From Parus major (Eukaryota; Chordata; Aves; Passeriformes; Paridae): a DNA stretch of 64,000 nucleotides. The notes beneath the pieces are model-generated. The model was given only the letters and a program-made list of their open reading frames with translations. It had not been told where the DNA came from and did not search any database. A program made the translations under genes and the position numbers. How positions within the stretch are numbered: position 1 is the stretch's first letter; every line of letters starts with the position of its first letter. This document shows positions 12,157-26,060 of this stretch, piece after piece. The DNA lies in NCBI RefSeq assembly GCF_001522545.3, contig NC_031771.1:34545090-34609089 (forward strand). The letters run 5' to 3'.

Positions 12157-15100
12157 ACCATGATTTTTAAAAATTAAAAATCATCAGCTATAAAAAGCAC
12201 ATGAAAATATGTTTTCAAGATAAGTTCCTAATTTTGAAAGTCTAAACTTTGGTTTAACATTCTCAAAGATAGCAATTGTAAGTCAAGGGTGTGCTATATT
12301 AATTCACTGATTACAAACCCAAAAGCTGAATACTTGGTTTGTGACTGTTTATTGCCATAAAATTACATTTCAACTTATTGTATTTCTAAGCTAGAAAATA
12401 TTTAAATGTTAATTCTAAAGACCTAAGAATTTTGTTCATGGAAATTCAAATGCTATGAAGAGAAATGTCCCTTACCATAGCCTTCATTTATTTTGTCTTC
12501 TAAAAAGTTACTGTGGATTTACTACCTTGACATAAAATTATGAAAGCACTGTGTCAGAAAGCATAAACTCCAGTGAAGGTTTTGATTTGATTAATTTTTT
12601 ACTATTATACTCCCTTTGTACCTTTGAAGCACTTTTTTGTTATACTTAAGATTAATTAATGCAATTCCGTGCACGTGATACATAGCTTGATTTTTTTTAT
12701 CAGTTTTCAAAAAAACCTAAATTGCCCAAATAACAGCTTAGGCCACTCCAAGCTGATTAGTAGCTGCATTTAAAACAGCTGTTCCAAAATGGCCCTATAA
12801 ATCTATAAAGTGTTCTAGTAAGTAATCTACCAACATGTCAGAGATATACAAGAGCTTGTATTTAGCTTATGGCTCTCAAACTTCAAAGTGATTTTCCTCT
12901 GGCTAATAAGTGACTGGAATATGCATGTAATCCCTCCAAGAGTTTACCTAATTGGGACAGTCTTTGTGACATTTAGTTGACCCTACATAGAGCTATACTG
13001 TAAGGAAAATTAAGCATCAAGTTTTTCTGACATTTCCTGAGTTTACAGGACTACTTTGTTAAATAAATAACATTTATTTGATGAATTTGGAAATTTTGGT
13101 GAATTACACCAAAATTAACAGCCTGTCTTTGTATAAAGCTGCCAGCATCAGTTAAATGGTATTTTATATGATAAATAGCTCACATTTCAGGAAGAAAGCA
13201 AGCTTGTAATAGCCAATTCCTATGAAACATTTTTGAATCAAGTTACAATAAAGCAATACATTAGGTATAAAAAATTAACCACAGAGTAAATTCAAGTCAC
13301 CTGAATATCCAGTGAGTGCTCGGGGCATCTAGACAGAATATTTGCAATACTATTACAATTTCCCAGAGCTGACAGGGCAGGCTGGTGAGAAACACACAAT
13401 GGTAGTGCATGTTGTAATGATAATTGCAGAAACCAAATGCAGACATTTGTCATAGGGTCTTTATAAGGGATCTGTGTGAATCCACCTGCTAGTGAAAACA
13501 CTAGGATACTAATAAACTGCACTTTGTGCAAAGATTGACACTGTGAGAGCTGTTGATACTACAGAAGTTGCTGTTAATTCAGAAAGCACAGCTAAACAAT
13601 TCAATTTTTTAAAGAATCAAACCATATTTGTTAAAGAAGCTTTTAATTTTTTCATGCCTCTTTAGAAAAGAATGAATGAAAAATCCTGGCAGCCCAACCA
13701 TGCCCTTGTTGAGGCTTCATCTGTTCAGCATTAGATTAACAGAAAACGCACAATTTTAAAGATGGAGGATTTTTTCTTTCAAAGATATAGAAGTTGTTTC
13801 CACTGAGCAAGTTGCATTTTTACCCTAATGATTATTGTGTATCTGTTAAGTAGGTGTCTATTATTAACAAGATGCAATCTAATGTTACCTGAGATGCCTT
13901 TTATGGTAGTTGAATATGAAAACATAGGTAATTGAATTTACAGCATGGAAGACAGAAGGTACAAGGTTAAATGGAAATGAATGGAGGTTAAATTCTGAAC
14001 ACTGAACTAGAATTTGAGCTCCTCATGTAATGCATAATACAAATTAAGAACACAGGAAAAAATCGTGGGAAGATGATAAATATTTGGAAATGAAAGGTAG
14101 CAAAGAGTAAGGCCTAGTTTACCTAGCCTGACTGGTAATAATTATTTCCCATCAGTTGAGGTTTTTGTCAAAAACATCCTGAATCTTGTCTACTAATGCT
14201 GGTCATCTGTTAAGAAAAGACTTTTTTTAAAAAGTAGGGAAGTATGAAGGACTCCCCAAACCATAGAACAAGGAATCAATGGGAAGTACAGGTTCAAGCC
14301 TGCATTCTGTATAATGCCAAGCAGTTTCCTTGCTGAGAAGCCTGGCTGCACATCTACTGAAGGCAGAAAAGTTCTTAGGGTCTCCTTCTGCTGATGTCAA
14401 AAATTATAAAAAATTAAGCATTCATCACAATACTGGATGAATGTATGACTAATCATAAATCCCAGTTTGCCCAGGATACTGAAAACAAAATACATAATCG
14501 AGGTAATTTTATATATAATTATTATTTTTACTTATATTTCTATTTTTCCTGACAAAAGTACCTGTATTCTGGGTTCAAAGCACAGATTTTTTAAAAACCT
14601 CTTTTTTACTAAGTCCATGAAGGTATCATTCTCTTATAAGCTATTGTTTTACAGTCTACCACAGGAATAAACTTAATTATGAAAAATCTTAACACCTATA
14701 TATATATGATGCTTTTCCTCAGGCATGTAGACTGCTGTAACAAAATAGAATATGATTTTAGTCTTTTATTCTTCTGGGCATTTTTCTAATGCCTCTTGAA
14801 TGGTTTTCCTGCATTCTGAGAATTTTTTCATAGTTCTTGTACTTGCTTTCTAATTTAATAATTAGAAATACCTCTTGTAGGGAATTATCAACCATCAACA
14901 TCATGATAGTGTATGTATAGATAAGAGAACATAAAAATTGCTTTATTGGAAATGAAGCTGTAAGTATTAAGGCAATTTTCTCTGAAAGATCACTAAAAAA
15001 TTATCCAAAGCCAGACACAGAGCTATTAGAAAAAGTTGAATTTATCTTAAAAGTGCATAGTTCCCAATCATTGTTTCATTGGGCAGCACTGTCTACCAAC

Positions 15101-18100
15101 ACTGATTTATGTAAAAATTTAACATGGTGAGTATACCAGAAAAATATATTTTTCTTACCCTAACTACAGGGTAACAAATGACTAGAGTAAAAAGTATTAC
15201 AGCTGTCAAATAAACATGTTATATTTTTAAAAGATTTAATCTGAATCATATTCTACACGCACAAATCAGTGTTCCTGAGGGAATTAGAGAAAGCAGACAA
15301 AGCAGGAGAAAACAGCACTTAATTCTCAAACAGCTGAACGTGGCTGAGAAGATTATCTGATTTGAACACATCTTTGGGCATTTGGATTTATACAGATGGC
15401 TTGCACAAACAAATTGTATGGATCTTTCAATATCCCATTACAGGTCACAGAATGTCTGGACCTTAACTGATTGCTTTACCAGCTTAAGTTTAGATTCTTA
15501 GGAACAGTGCATGTTCCATGTGTCTAAAATCATTAGCAGGTTAGAAGGTTGGATGTAAAGCAATGTCTCAAGTAAAAATATTTGTAATTACAATAATAAT
15601 ATTTATTTATTAGTAGTATTTATTATACTTTACCAAATGAGGGTATAAAAATAAAGAACAGGTGGTGGCTTTTTATATTACATCATAAACCTCCAGGAAA
15701 ATCTGCATTTTTCACTTCTAAAATACTCTTCAAATGAAAATAAAGTTTTCCTTAGAAGGAATGTCACATAATTGTCTGGCATCAGTCTGTATCTCTTCTC
15801 AAATAGTGCCTAGACCAGATATAATTTTATATGCAGCAAAAAGATATACAGGCAGAACTAAACAGAGCTATTATAGGACTTCAGAACCTGTTCACTTTAC
15901 CTTGTACTTTTGTGTTAAAATTTGCAACTGGTGTATTGTAGTACATTTGAAAGACTACTTCTAACTGCCATAATGTTAGAGGAAACTTCACTTGGTAGTA
16001 ATCAACTTGATTTACATTTCAAGATCTGTAATACTCATTAGTGATATAAAAATTATTACCAATCATACATTAAACCCTTAGAGTATTGGTATCTGAAGTC
16101 TTCCTTCAAAACTAGTGTTTCATTTCTCACAAGACTTAAACATTATTATGTTGATGCACTAAGCCAACGTGCTCATGTCTCCCTCTAGTGCCTTTATCTG
16201 TCTTGCATATTTTTAACTGGATTTTAGAGGTTCTAGTTAGTGCAGAAAGCAAAGTTTGCTAAGGAAAACCAAGGAATTCAAGGAAGAATTAGGTTTGAAT
16301 TGAGCTGTTTTCTATGTGCCTATAAATCCTATAACTATGGTGCAGTTTTAGGATTGGGTATTGCGGTTTTTGCTTGTTTGTTCATTTATTTGTTTTTCTG
16401 GGTTTTTTTGATGGGGGGTTGGATAAAGTAAGAGAGGAACAAAGCAAGTATAAACCTAATTCTCAAATGGGCTGTTTTGTCTTGACTATTCTTTTGATCT
16501 CTCCTGGATTTGTTTTAGTTTTACTAACTTCTTTCTTCAATAGGAAAAATCCTATTATAGAAGTCTTTTTAGTGTGCAAAAAATACATCACCATAAAAAG
16601 TAGAGGTGACTTGATAAATTTGTTTGAATTTAACTAAATCACAAAAACTTGGTTTTGATAGACTTTCCAAACAAGTGGCCTCCTGCAAAGTGACACATGC
16701 AAGGATGTGAGAAAATTAGGAAACAGCTTTTTCCCTATTTCCTTTTTTTCTTAAATAAGAGATGAAAATAAGTAACCTTGTATACAGTACCTATTATCAA
16801 TCATCTTGAATGTCCACTGTTATCAGATATTACAGGTTCTAGTTATTGTTGTTAAATGCTAAGATGATGAGACATGGACAAATAAATTTCTTCGAATTAG
16901 ACTTTAAAAAAAAAAATCTTTCAATATTTACCTTCATCCAGTAAAATACATTTGCAAATGTAATGGAATTCAGGTTCACAAATATTTTGTGCTCACAAAT
17001 TAAAACAGAAAGGGTTCATGATTCATAGAGCCAGCATGGAATCACTACTGTCTTCTATATTGAAAATGCTGCTATGAACTCACAGAAGATATCTTGTCTC
17101 TGTCAGAGTAAATAAAAATAGTTATTACTTCTGAATATACTAATGTTAATTTTCTTACATTATTTATCTCATGTAAGAAAAGAGACCTCTTTTGTACCAG
17201 TTTTGAATTCTGCAGGACATTCTGTCTTAGTTTTCATGCACAGAAAAACACCCTGTTTAGCAGAACTATTCAGTATATTTTTTATAACAGAGGAACTAAG
17301 TTAAAAACTGGTTCTTATGAGCCAGATATGAAATAATATTTTTAACCATATTTTCCTAAGTATCTAAATCTAAGAAAGTCAGAATGTTCTTCTGCCAGTT
17401 AATGTTTATCCCATTATCCCCTTGTTAGTCTGAATAATTGTACACTCTATACTCAGAATATTTACTTTATGTCTCAGGAAATAAAATTACCAGGCAGTAT
17501 ATTAGAACCTTAGCTATACGTCTGCCATGTAAACAAATGGACAATCTAGGAATTCAAAATCCTGCCAAGTTTCTCACTTAGTAACATTGGTGAATCTATT
17601 TTATTTGGAAAATATTTCTACTGAGTCTTCTGATTACTTATTCTTTCATCAGTGTCTTGTCTTTTGAATGAATTTTGGTCAACCACAGTAATTTACTTTT
17701 TTGTGTTCACTTTCAATGAAGATTTGCATGAACAATCTCATAGGTAGAAAGCAATTAAATGAATATGTAGAGAATCAATGGTGAGAATACACAAGCATTA
17801 TCAAGTAAAGAAACCAAGCTACATCCAATAGTGTGTAAATAATATCCAATATTTGTAAAGCTTTGTGACTTTTAACCAAATGGAGCAAAAAAATAGAAAA
17901 ACACAGTATGGTAAATAAGAGTTTAAATTTCCATACATTTCATTTTACTTACATATATATAGAGTTACTATATTCACTTTGAAAAAGAGCTTCCCTCTTT
18001 TTTAAACAAAGGCACGCTTCAAATGGAAATGCAGATATATGTGAATACAAGTAACAAAAATAACTTTATTGGTAACATTATTCAAAGACACTGTTTGCTA

Positions 18101-21100
18101 GGAAGTGGGTAAGAAAACCTGAAGATTTATTACTCTATTGTCTAAATGAAGGTGCTTGTGCACAATAAATAATCCCTGTGCCATTCAGTCTCCAGTTTCA
18201 AGACCTATGTTTTCATGACTGGAATGCCGAAAGTATGAGAAATTAGTCCAGAATTTGTTATGTTAAATAAGTAAACATACAAAGCTGTTTCCAGCTAAAA
18301 TTAGTCTATCATGATACGAAAGCAACAATCCTACAAAAATTCTTTTTTATGTTTCAGAATAGCATACATTGCTAAGAAAATGTATGCAATAGCAAAATAT
18401 TTTTTTTTATCATACTTTTTAAAATGGAAATACAAATAGCTTTTATATTACTACCATCTCTTTCTCTTCAGTCATTTTTTTGCCCTTTTCTCCCCTTTTA
18501 GGTTAATTTAAGTTTTTCTATCTATCACCAATTTGAATCAGTCTTAGAAATAATCCACAGGTATCCACTGATTGAAAATTTTGCCTCAGATCACATAACC
18601 GTTCAGTATGTGTACACAAATGTATCTCAGACATGAAAGCTAAGGAGAGGGCTGTTACATTATTCATTTCATTTCTCGACCACAAAGATGATGCTTCGAA
18701 GAAAACTCCGTGGATGCTGAGAGTGTGAAAACTACTCTGCATAGTTACATGCCCTCATGAGTATAATAAAACAGTATTAGGCAAGTTAAAGTGGACTGTT
18801 TAAATGCTTTTTATAACGTAAAATCTATTTCTTTCCCAATATAAAAAGGCTTCTTAGAAGAAAGCCTTAAGAAGCAAGGGTGTTTTTACACCAAAATATT
18901 TCTATCAGCATACTGTCAAAGAGAAACAGTGAGATGCAAGCCTTCATGCCAGGAGCCTTGTGTGCCTATGGGCTCGCTGAAGAACTGGAACAAAATCTGT
19001 TGTCTCTTCTGAGAGCCTCTCCCCACCAGAAGAATGTAAAGAAAAAACAAAACTAGTATCCCTTCTGTGGGAGTAGCTGCTCAGATGTCCGTTATGTTTT
19101 CATGACCTATAAAAATCAAGCTCACAAGAATATTGGCAACCAAACACTTCTCTCTATTTAATATGGGCCTCCCTTTGTTCAGTTTAATTCAGTTCTCTTC
19201 TTCCATTTGAGCTTCAAACAAAGGTTTGGGAAACAAGCAAAAGCCAAAACCAAAGAGATAATATTCTTTCTTTCTTCATGTTAACTCTGATGGATGTGAC
19301 AAAGTTCTTTTCTCAGCCCTCACAAAGTCAATAAATGATTCTACTGACTAGAACTAATCAAGCTTTACTAAAAAATTAGATCCCGAGTTTTTCTTCTAGT
19401 TCAGACTGGTTTTGCATTTTATTATAAAGAAATCAGAAGATACGAGTCTGATTGAGCTTAACCACTGAAAGAAGGGACTGATTACCACCTTTTGTCAGTA
19501 TTTATTTGGGTAATTAAAACCCCCAGCATTGTGACACTTGCTGCTCAGTTTACCAACTCCCACACTCCCAATGGATAATCATCCCTCAACCAGCTTTCTC
19601 GCCATTTAAAAAAAAATTATCTGGAAGTATCTGCATATTTTCTTGTGCACATACTGCATAGAAAGTGATCTTGACCTCACTAACTCTGATATTGATTTGG
19701 GGTAGTACTAATTGTATAAATCAGAGTTTGCTGTTAAAGGAAAATAATTGCAATTTTCCTCCCATGGAAATCAATCAGCTTGCTTTCTGTTGCAAAGCAG
19801 TATATGTCTTGATCTGAATGAAAAAAAAAGATAAACAAACCTGTTTAAATCTATGCTTGGAGTTCTAAAGCATGACCTTTACTTCCATACTTCCATAACA
19901 GGAACAATTATATTTATCTAGAAGAGAAAGATCTTACTCTTAATATTCTATTTTATATTGCAATGTGTTTAGAAAGGCCCAACTGTGCCTATAAAATCAT
20001 ACAACTCACACAGACCTCAGCTGTAGTTGCATATTTATTAGTAGAATGCAAAGTTTTTTACCTTTGCCAATATATATTTTGCAAAATTTTTATAGCTCGC
20101 CTTTAGAAAAGTTTTTAATGAAGTCCAGCAGCTGAAAATGAACTGTTTTCTTTTAATGTGTTTATTTCTCTTTACCAATCATTTACCATCACATCCAACA
20201 CAATGTGACAGGCACCAAGGTAGGTATGTTTCTGAATGCATTCACATTGGCTTCATGATTTTTAGCATGCAAACAAAAGGACTATCTACTTTCACTTCTT
20301 TTGGAAATATGCCTTTCAATATGGACAGTAATCTTGGATATTTTTAAAGCTGGTGCTCAGCTTGGGTTGGCAGCAAAAAAGCTGTCAAAAAAATGAAGGT
20401 TGTCTTCTATAGAATGTACTCTTTTACTACTTTAGTTATGGAATGTTTTTTTTCCTTGTACTATTGGAGAAACAATACATTGCCATGACTTTTTATTGAC
20501 TGTGCTTATGGAGATAAGAATTTTAAGATAAGGAGATACAGACATAGGAGAATGCTTAAGGAGATGCAAGAAAGTGTTAGTTCTCATATTCAATCTAATT
20601 ACATGGAAAGTAATATTTTGTTCAGAACCAGAATTGACATGACATGGTAGACCATACGATACCATACTCAATACATTCAGCTCATAGGCAGGAAAAAGTA
20701 ATTTCAAGAGAAAAGCCTTTCATGTTGGAGCTGCATTCTTTACTTTCCAAAGAATACCTTGATTGAAATATAAAATCAATGGAATAACAGTTCAAAGGCA
20801 GGTTCTGTTGATATTTGTAAGGAATCCTAATTTACAGACAATTTTTTAGCCTTCACAAGAAGAGTATTACTTTTAATGAATAAGCTTTTTAGTAATTTGT
20901 CCACCAAATTGCATATTGATTATTTTTTTCCTCTCCCTCCCCACAGATATGCTTGAGGGTGCGGTTTTGATACTTGCCAGCCAAAGTGCATGGCCATCTA
21001 AACAACATCAAGTAATCTGCTCCATACAGACCAGTGCAGTAGTCCACACAACAGGAAAAGAAAACACAAGAGAAATTCTGGTTCTGAGTTATGATGCATT

Positions 21101-24100
21101 TCCTGGTGTACTCATAGACTGTATAGATCTCACTATGCCCTAGTTCTGGGTGGATCTGGGTATTTACAAAGATATTAGTCTTAGACCTCGTATATAATAA
21201 GTCAGTTAAAATGGTGCTTTTGAAATAAGAATTTAACAAGAAAAAATAAAAATACTTTTTATTTTTAAAAGGATTTACAAGATTTGTAGGAAGAGAAACA
21301 GAAAAATTAACTTTAAAAAAAAGGTTAAATGTCTAAAGAAAAAAATATTCTCATATGACAAAATAATAGGTCCTGCCTTCATTTAGAATTACTAGAGGAA
21401 TAGCAAATTTCCTGAGCTGTGAATGATATGGCACTCAGGATAAAACTTGTCATGCTCAGTAACAAGCCAGGTTTTGCCTTTCATATGGTTTTGGAGAAAA
21501 GATTTACATGTTCTCATTATCTCTCAACACTCATGAGAAAGCAGAGAGCAAGCAGACTCTCCCCACAGTTTACATGAGGAAAAGGTTTCCGTTTATCATC
21601 ATGATCTCTTGAATCTTTTTAATCCTCTGTTAAAAGGAGCAAGGCAGCTGCACTTGAAGCCCTTCTTCCAGCTGTGTATTACTCAGCTGTTGGTTTTTCA
21701 TGGAATTTGGGAATTGGTGTAATTAGACTGAAGGGAATTGGGTCATGCTTATCAATTAACTCTGCTAATAGATCTGTTGTGTCTAAATGCTCCTTTTGGG
21801 CATCTGTGTAAACATTTTCTCTTGGTAATTCTCTGGTCTCCACTTCTTACAAAAATGGATTGGCAGCTCCTTCCACTATCTACACTCCATGCTTATCAAC
21901 CATTAAGTTAGATATATGAAAATACAATTTCTTTATTAATAAATGGAATAAATAATAACATGACAAGGTGATCTCAGAAAGAAGATCATGAATTTACATT
22001 AGTGCAGACCGGACATCAGCATTTGAGACATTAGGAATTCTAGACTATTAATTACTGTTACAAGTGTAACTTGATCCACTTGTCAATGAAATATAATCCA
22101 ACCATTGTATTACAGTCTTTAATTCTGATTATTTATATTGCGGTTTGATATTGAAGGAGCTTTGACTTGGTTTAGTAGAGTTAACAGAACTCAGTACTTT
22201 ACACAATCTGACCAGAGAAAGCAAACTTTGTGGTTGTTGTTGATGAGGGCAGCATAAGAAGGGCTACACGATGTTAGAAGAATGAAGTCTATTTGTTTTC
22301 AAATAATAAACAAACAGTTCTGTTAGAAGCAGCAACATGGAGTCATGTGCCATAAGACTAATGGGAAAACATTCTTTTCCTTGATCTACTAGAGAATCAA
22401 GATAAGGTATTTAATTTCTCTTTTTCTTCTGCCTGACATTATGTTCTTCAGAGCTCTGTCCCTCGGTATATTTTGTATAGTGCTTAATAGGACAGCTCCT
22501 GAATCCAAATCATAACCACCATCTCTGAATTCTGCTTTTCTCAAGAAAGAGATTTAAGCACACAGAAATAACCAAAATCAAGTCCCAATAAAAACCTGTT
22601 GTTGCCAAAGAACAAAGTGCCTGATTCCCCGAGTACTGCAGTACTTGAACTGTGATCACAGTATTTATATGGCAGCCTCTCATTCAAATCCAGAGCTGAT
22701 ATGCTGACATGATAGATATTAACTCCTAATTTCCATGTAAACCCAGTATCATTCAGAAAACAAGCACTGTGCAAATACAGAATTCAGATCTAGCAGGCCT
22801 TTTAAGATCACACTTAACACACACTGACAGGAGTAACCTACTTCTGAGCTCATTAGTCACTGCTTTATGTCTGTGGAGAGAAACAAGGAACACAATCACA
22901 GCCCTCATCACGAGTAAGGAAATCACAGCCTGCAGCTTCAATTGTCCTGTTCCTGATGCTCAGATCTCTGCCTCCCACTCAATCCCTACTTTGGACTTTC
23001 ACCTATCTCTGTAATACCACCAAGCTATTCTTCACAGGGCATATCTGCATTGGGGTTTTAGTTTAGACCTACAGTACACTGTTCATGTAAACCTCCTCAT
23101 CAGCCCTACTTTTTGTGCCTTGGATCAAACAACAGAATTTCCTTCCTTTTAGAGGATGCCCAACTGGAAAATTCAGTCCAACTGTCATCAAATGTGCTTT
23201 GAGGTAGGTTTTTATAGGAAGCAACCACCACTTGCAAGAGAATCACCCTTTATTCGCTCCCTGTCCCCTTTATCCTGTTCTGTACATTTCAATATGTCCT
23301 AGAGAAAATCAAAGCACACAAAAAAGTCACAGCAAAATTGATAATAGCTATTTTAAGTATTCAGTAAACATTATCCCATAACACACCAACCAATCAGAGT
23401 GCATCATTTGTATCCATTTAGCATACTACCAATCATTGTTGATGGCATCAGAAACAAAAACATCTAGCAGAGAGTTAGAGCAAATCGTCACAAAAATGAT
23501 GTACCACTAAAGAAACAGCATGGTGTAAACTTGTCTTCATCATCATACTCATCATCACTGCCTGCCACACACTTTCTCTACTGAATGAGCTTCCCCCTTT
23601 AAAGGTGATGTGTGCCTTCAGCAACAGTTCTCACTAAGGAACCTTCATGCCTGCAAGTCTATGTAAGTCTGGCTTAACATATTCTGTGCAACACTGTGTT
23701 CTCTCCTTCTGGGAGCCCTGTCCTTCACATTGCTTTCTGTTGCTTTCTTTCCACCTACTAATATACACAAGAGCTCTGGTTTTAGAAAAAAAAAATAACA
23801 AGAGGAAAGAAAGATGAGATACCAGTGAATTCTTCTCATTCTGCTAGAGCAAAATCCTTACAGTTCATCTCCATCAATGAATGCAGTTGTATATATTGAT
23901 TAAAGACAAAAAAATATTTTCCTGCTATTTTTCTCATTGTGAAGAAGGCTTTTCCACAGTGTTCTTATGGTGCATGGGATTTTCTTAAACTCTTGAATCC
24001 TTCTAGACATGCTTTGAATAGCTCTTTCTCTTCATGAACTAGAGGACAGAATGGTGACATGGAAGAGGAAGATAAGGCTCCTCTGGAACAGCTCAGATTC

Positions 24101-24846
24101 TGTCTGCCTGGCCCATAAAAGTCTAGGAACTTAAGTATTTCCTTTCCCATGGTCATAAACTCTGGAGAGAATGTGGACCTTGTGTCAAAGAGGAAGCCTA
24201 CTTATTTAATGAGTTATGTTGCTTATCCTTATTTAAGAATTTGTCTGAATCAGACGATTGCTATCAGAAACATCCTCCTCTGCTAAGAATCCTGGGGGTA
24301 TTTTTGTCTGGTGGGCCTGGTTTGAGATGGGGAAAATCCTGATTTAAAACTTCCTGGACTCTTCATTGTCTCTTCTATGCCATCCTGGCTCTTGGACAGT
24401 TACAGCAAGGGCTTGTATTTCAGTGCTAGAAAGGACCACCTTCAAATTGAGCTGCGTAATGATATTTGAAGTATGTTGGCAAAGAGTTGTAAGTTACAGC
24501 AAAATCAAAAGAATGAGAAGAAACTCCCTGCTGGACAGAAAAGGCAATATAAAAGCCAACTAGAAAGCAAGATAGAGCAATGGATGAGTAGAAAGTTAAT
24601 ATTTACTCTGACTGATTCCTCTGTCTCTGTCTCTGACACTGTAATTAGCAAGACAGTCCTTTCTCTGAGTCCATTGATTGCCACTAAACCACAAAAAAAT
24701 AAGATGAAAAAGCAGTTCAACTTACCAAAGCTGGTTGTACAAACATTCTCTTCCCCCTACTCCTGGGAAAGTAGCTATTATGGATGGCAATGTACGGGTC
24801 ACTATTCCCTTAGGGACACTGAATACTTGCAAGAGAGACTGGTTTT

Positions 24847-24870
24847 ATACTGGCAGTATACTGGCAGTAT
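24847..24870. repeat. 11-bp tandem duplication
   Basis: ATACTGGCAGT occurs twice in direct succession, followed by AT. Confidence 0.5.
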
Positions 24871-25529
24871 TTAGCATTTGTCTGCATTTGGATAGATTCC
24901 AGTCATTGTTCAGTTCTGAATAAGTGTTAGGACATTGGGTATGTAACAGATTACTTTTATGATATGTTTGGTGAATATGAGCCTATTTTTTGGTGATTTA
25001 TATATGTTTTAATTTTTTTACTGACCATAAAATTAATGTTTATAAATGAAAAATTAAATTCAGCATATAAACCAAAATTACTACACTAAATCTCAGCATA
25101 GGCTCAATATTTTCATGTGACTTTGTTAACTATTTATTATTAGTTATACAAAAGTGGCTCAAATTATTGTTCTTATCTGCAACAAGTTTGAATGACATAA
25201 TTTATTTGCTATTCTGAACAAAAGTAATAAGAAATGCTTACTTCATGCCAAGAATTCTTTTCAAAGTGTGATTTGATGACAGTTACTTGTGACCTTTACA
25301 AGACCCAAAGTTGCAATGTAACTTGATCAAGTTATTAAATACTATGCATCAAAATTGGCATACTCTTTTTGCCTTCAACTTTCTCAATTTGCTAAAAAAT
25401 AAATCCCATCAATAAATCTTCCAAAAGTACTATTTAACATGCAGCTTTTCTTACAGTATTTTTCAGGGATAATATGATGTATAGAGAATGCATTACAATT
25501 GTATCCCTGGTATTTTTCTCTTTAGTTTT

Positions 25530-26060
25530 TGATAAAGACTATGTCCATGCTATTCCCATGGGCAATTATAGTATAAATATGCTTATAAGCACCTCCCCAT
25601 AAAGTGTCTTTTCTGCATTCACACTGCAGATCTTCTAGGATTTGTTCCAGTTCCAACCTTCCTGTAACACAGCTATTCCACAGCCTTATTGTACAGTACA
25701 AAATAAGGAGCTCTACCTTGCCCCACTGGCCAACAGGCCCAAACCTCTGCCTAGCAGGATGTATACTGTCCTCCCAGGGCCCTTTTACATCTTGGGAGAT
25801 AACAGCCCTCATGAGTGCACTGAGTCTGTCTTCACAGGGCTGGCCTGGTGGAATATCTCCATCACACACACCAGTGTTTCCTGTCCCCATCCCAGACTGC
25901 CCCGTGTCCTGCAGAGGAGGTAGGGCATGCCAGGTGACTCATGTGCCGGCTCTCTTCATCACCTGACAGATTGTACCAGTCTGTGCCTTAAAGCAAATCT
26001 ACTGCTCTAACCTGGACTCTACAGAGCCTAAGAACACAGTGGTGTAGAGCAGGACACCTC
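25530..26060. other. G+C-elevated patch, possible unclassified repeat
   Basis: About 500 bases of balanced composition inside A+T-rich DNA, open in several frames (120 codons +, 122 codons -). Frames on both strands being open at once points to composition, not coding. No LTR or LINE signature was recognised. Confidence 0.5.

Larger units (their letters stand above)
8271..25520. other. Intergenic, A+T-rich, no gene recognised
   Basis: No exon, RNA gene or clear transposable element is recognised. Small structures present are a diverged triplicate of ATTTACAAATTTAGAGA (11,991-12,046), an (AT)n palindrome (12,119-12,156) and an 11-bp duplication (24,847-24,870). The longest frames (116 codons - at 20,889-21,239; 133 codons + at 24,473-24,874) have no supporting features. 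Confidence 0.5.

Noticed and set aside
12640..12830. Possible conserved enhancer (E-box, MEF2-like and homeobox-like motifs)
   Set aside because: Short motifs of this kind are expected by chance in A+T-rich DNA. Without an alignment there is no support.
20889..21239. 116-codon frame on the - strand
   Set aside because: Cysteine- and tyrosine-containing but without a recognised motif, splice context or conserved neighbour. Consistent with a chance frame in A+T-rich DNA.
24473..24874. 133-codon frame on the + strand
   Set aside because: Low-complexity Lys/Ser composition with an internal duplication and no domain; frames are open on both strands.
25522..25966. Overlapping frames of 120 (+) and 122 (-) codons
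   Set aside because: Simultaneous openness on both strands indicates composition. No similarity recognised.
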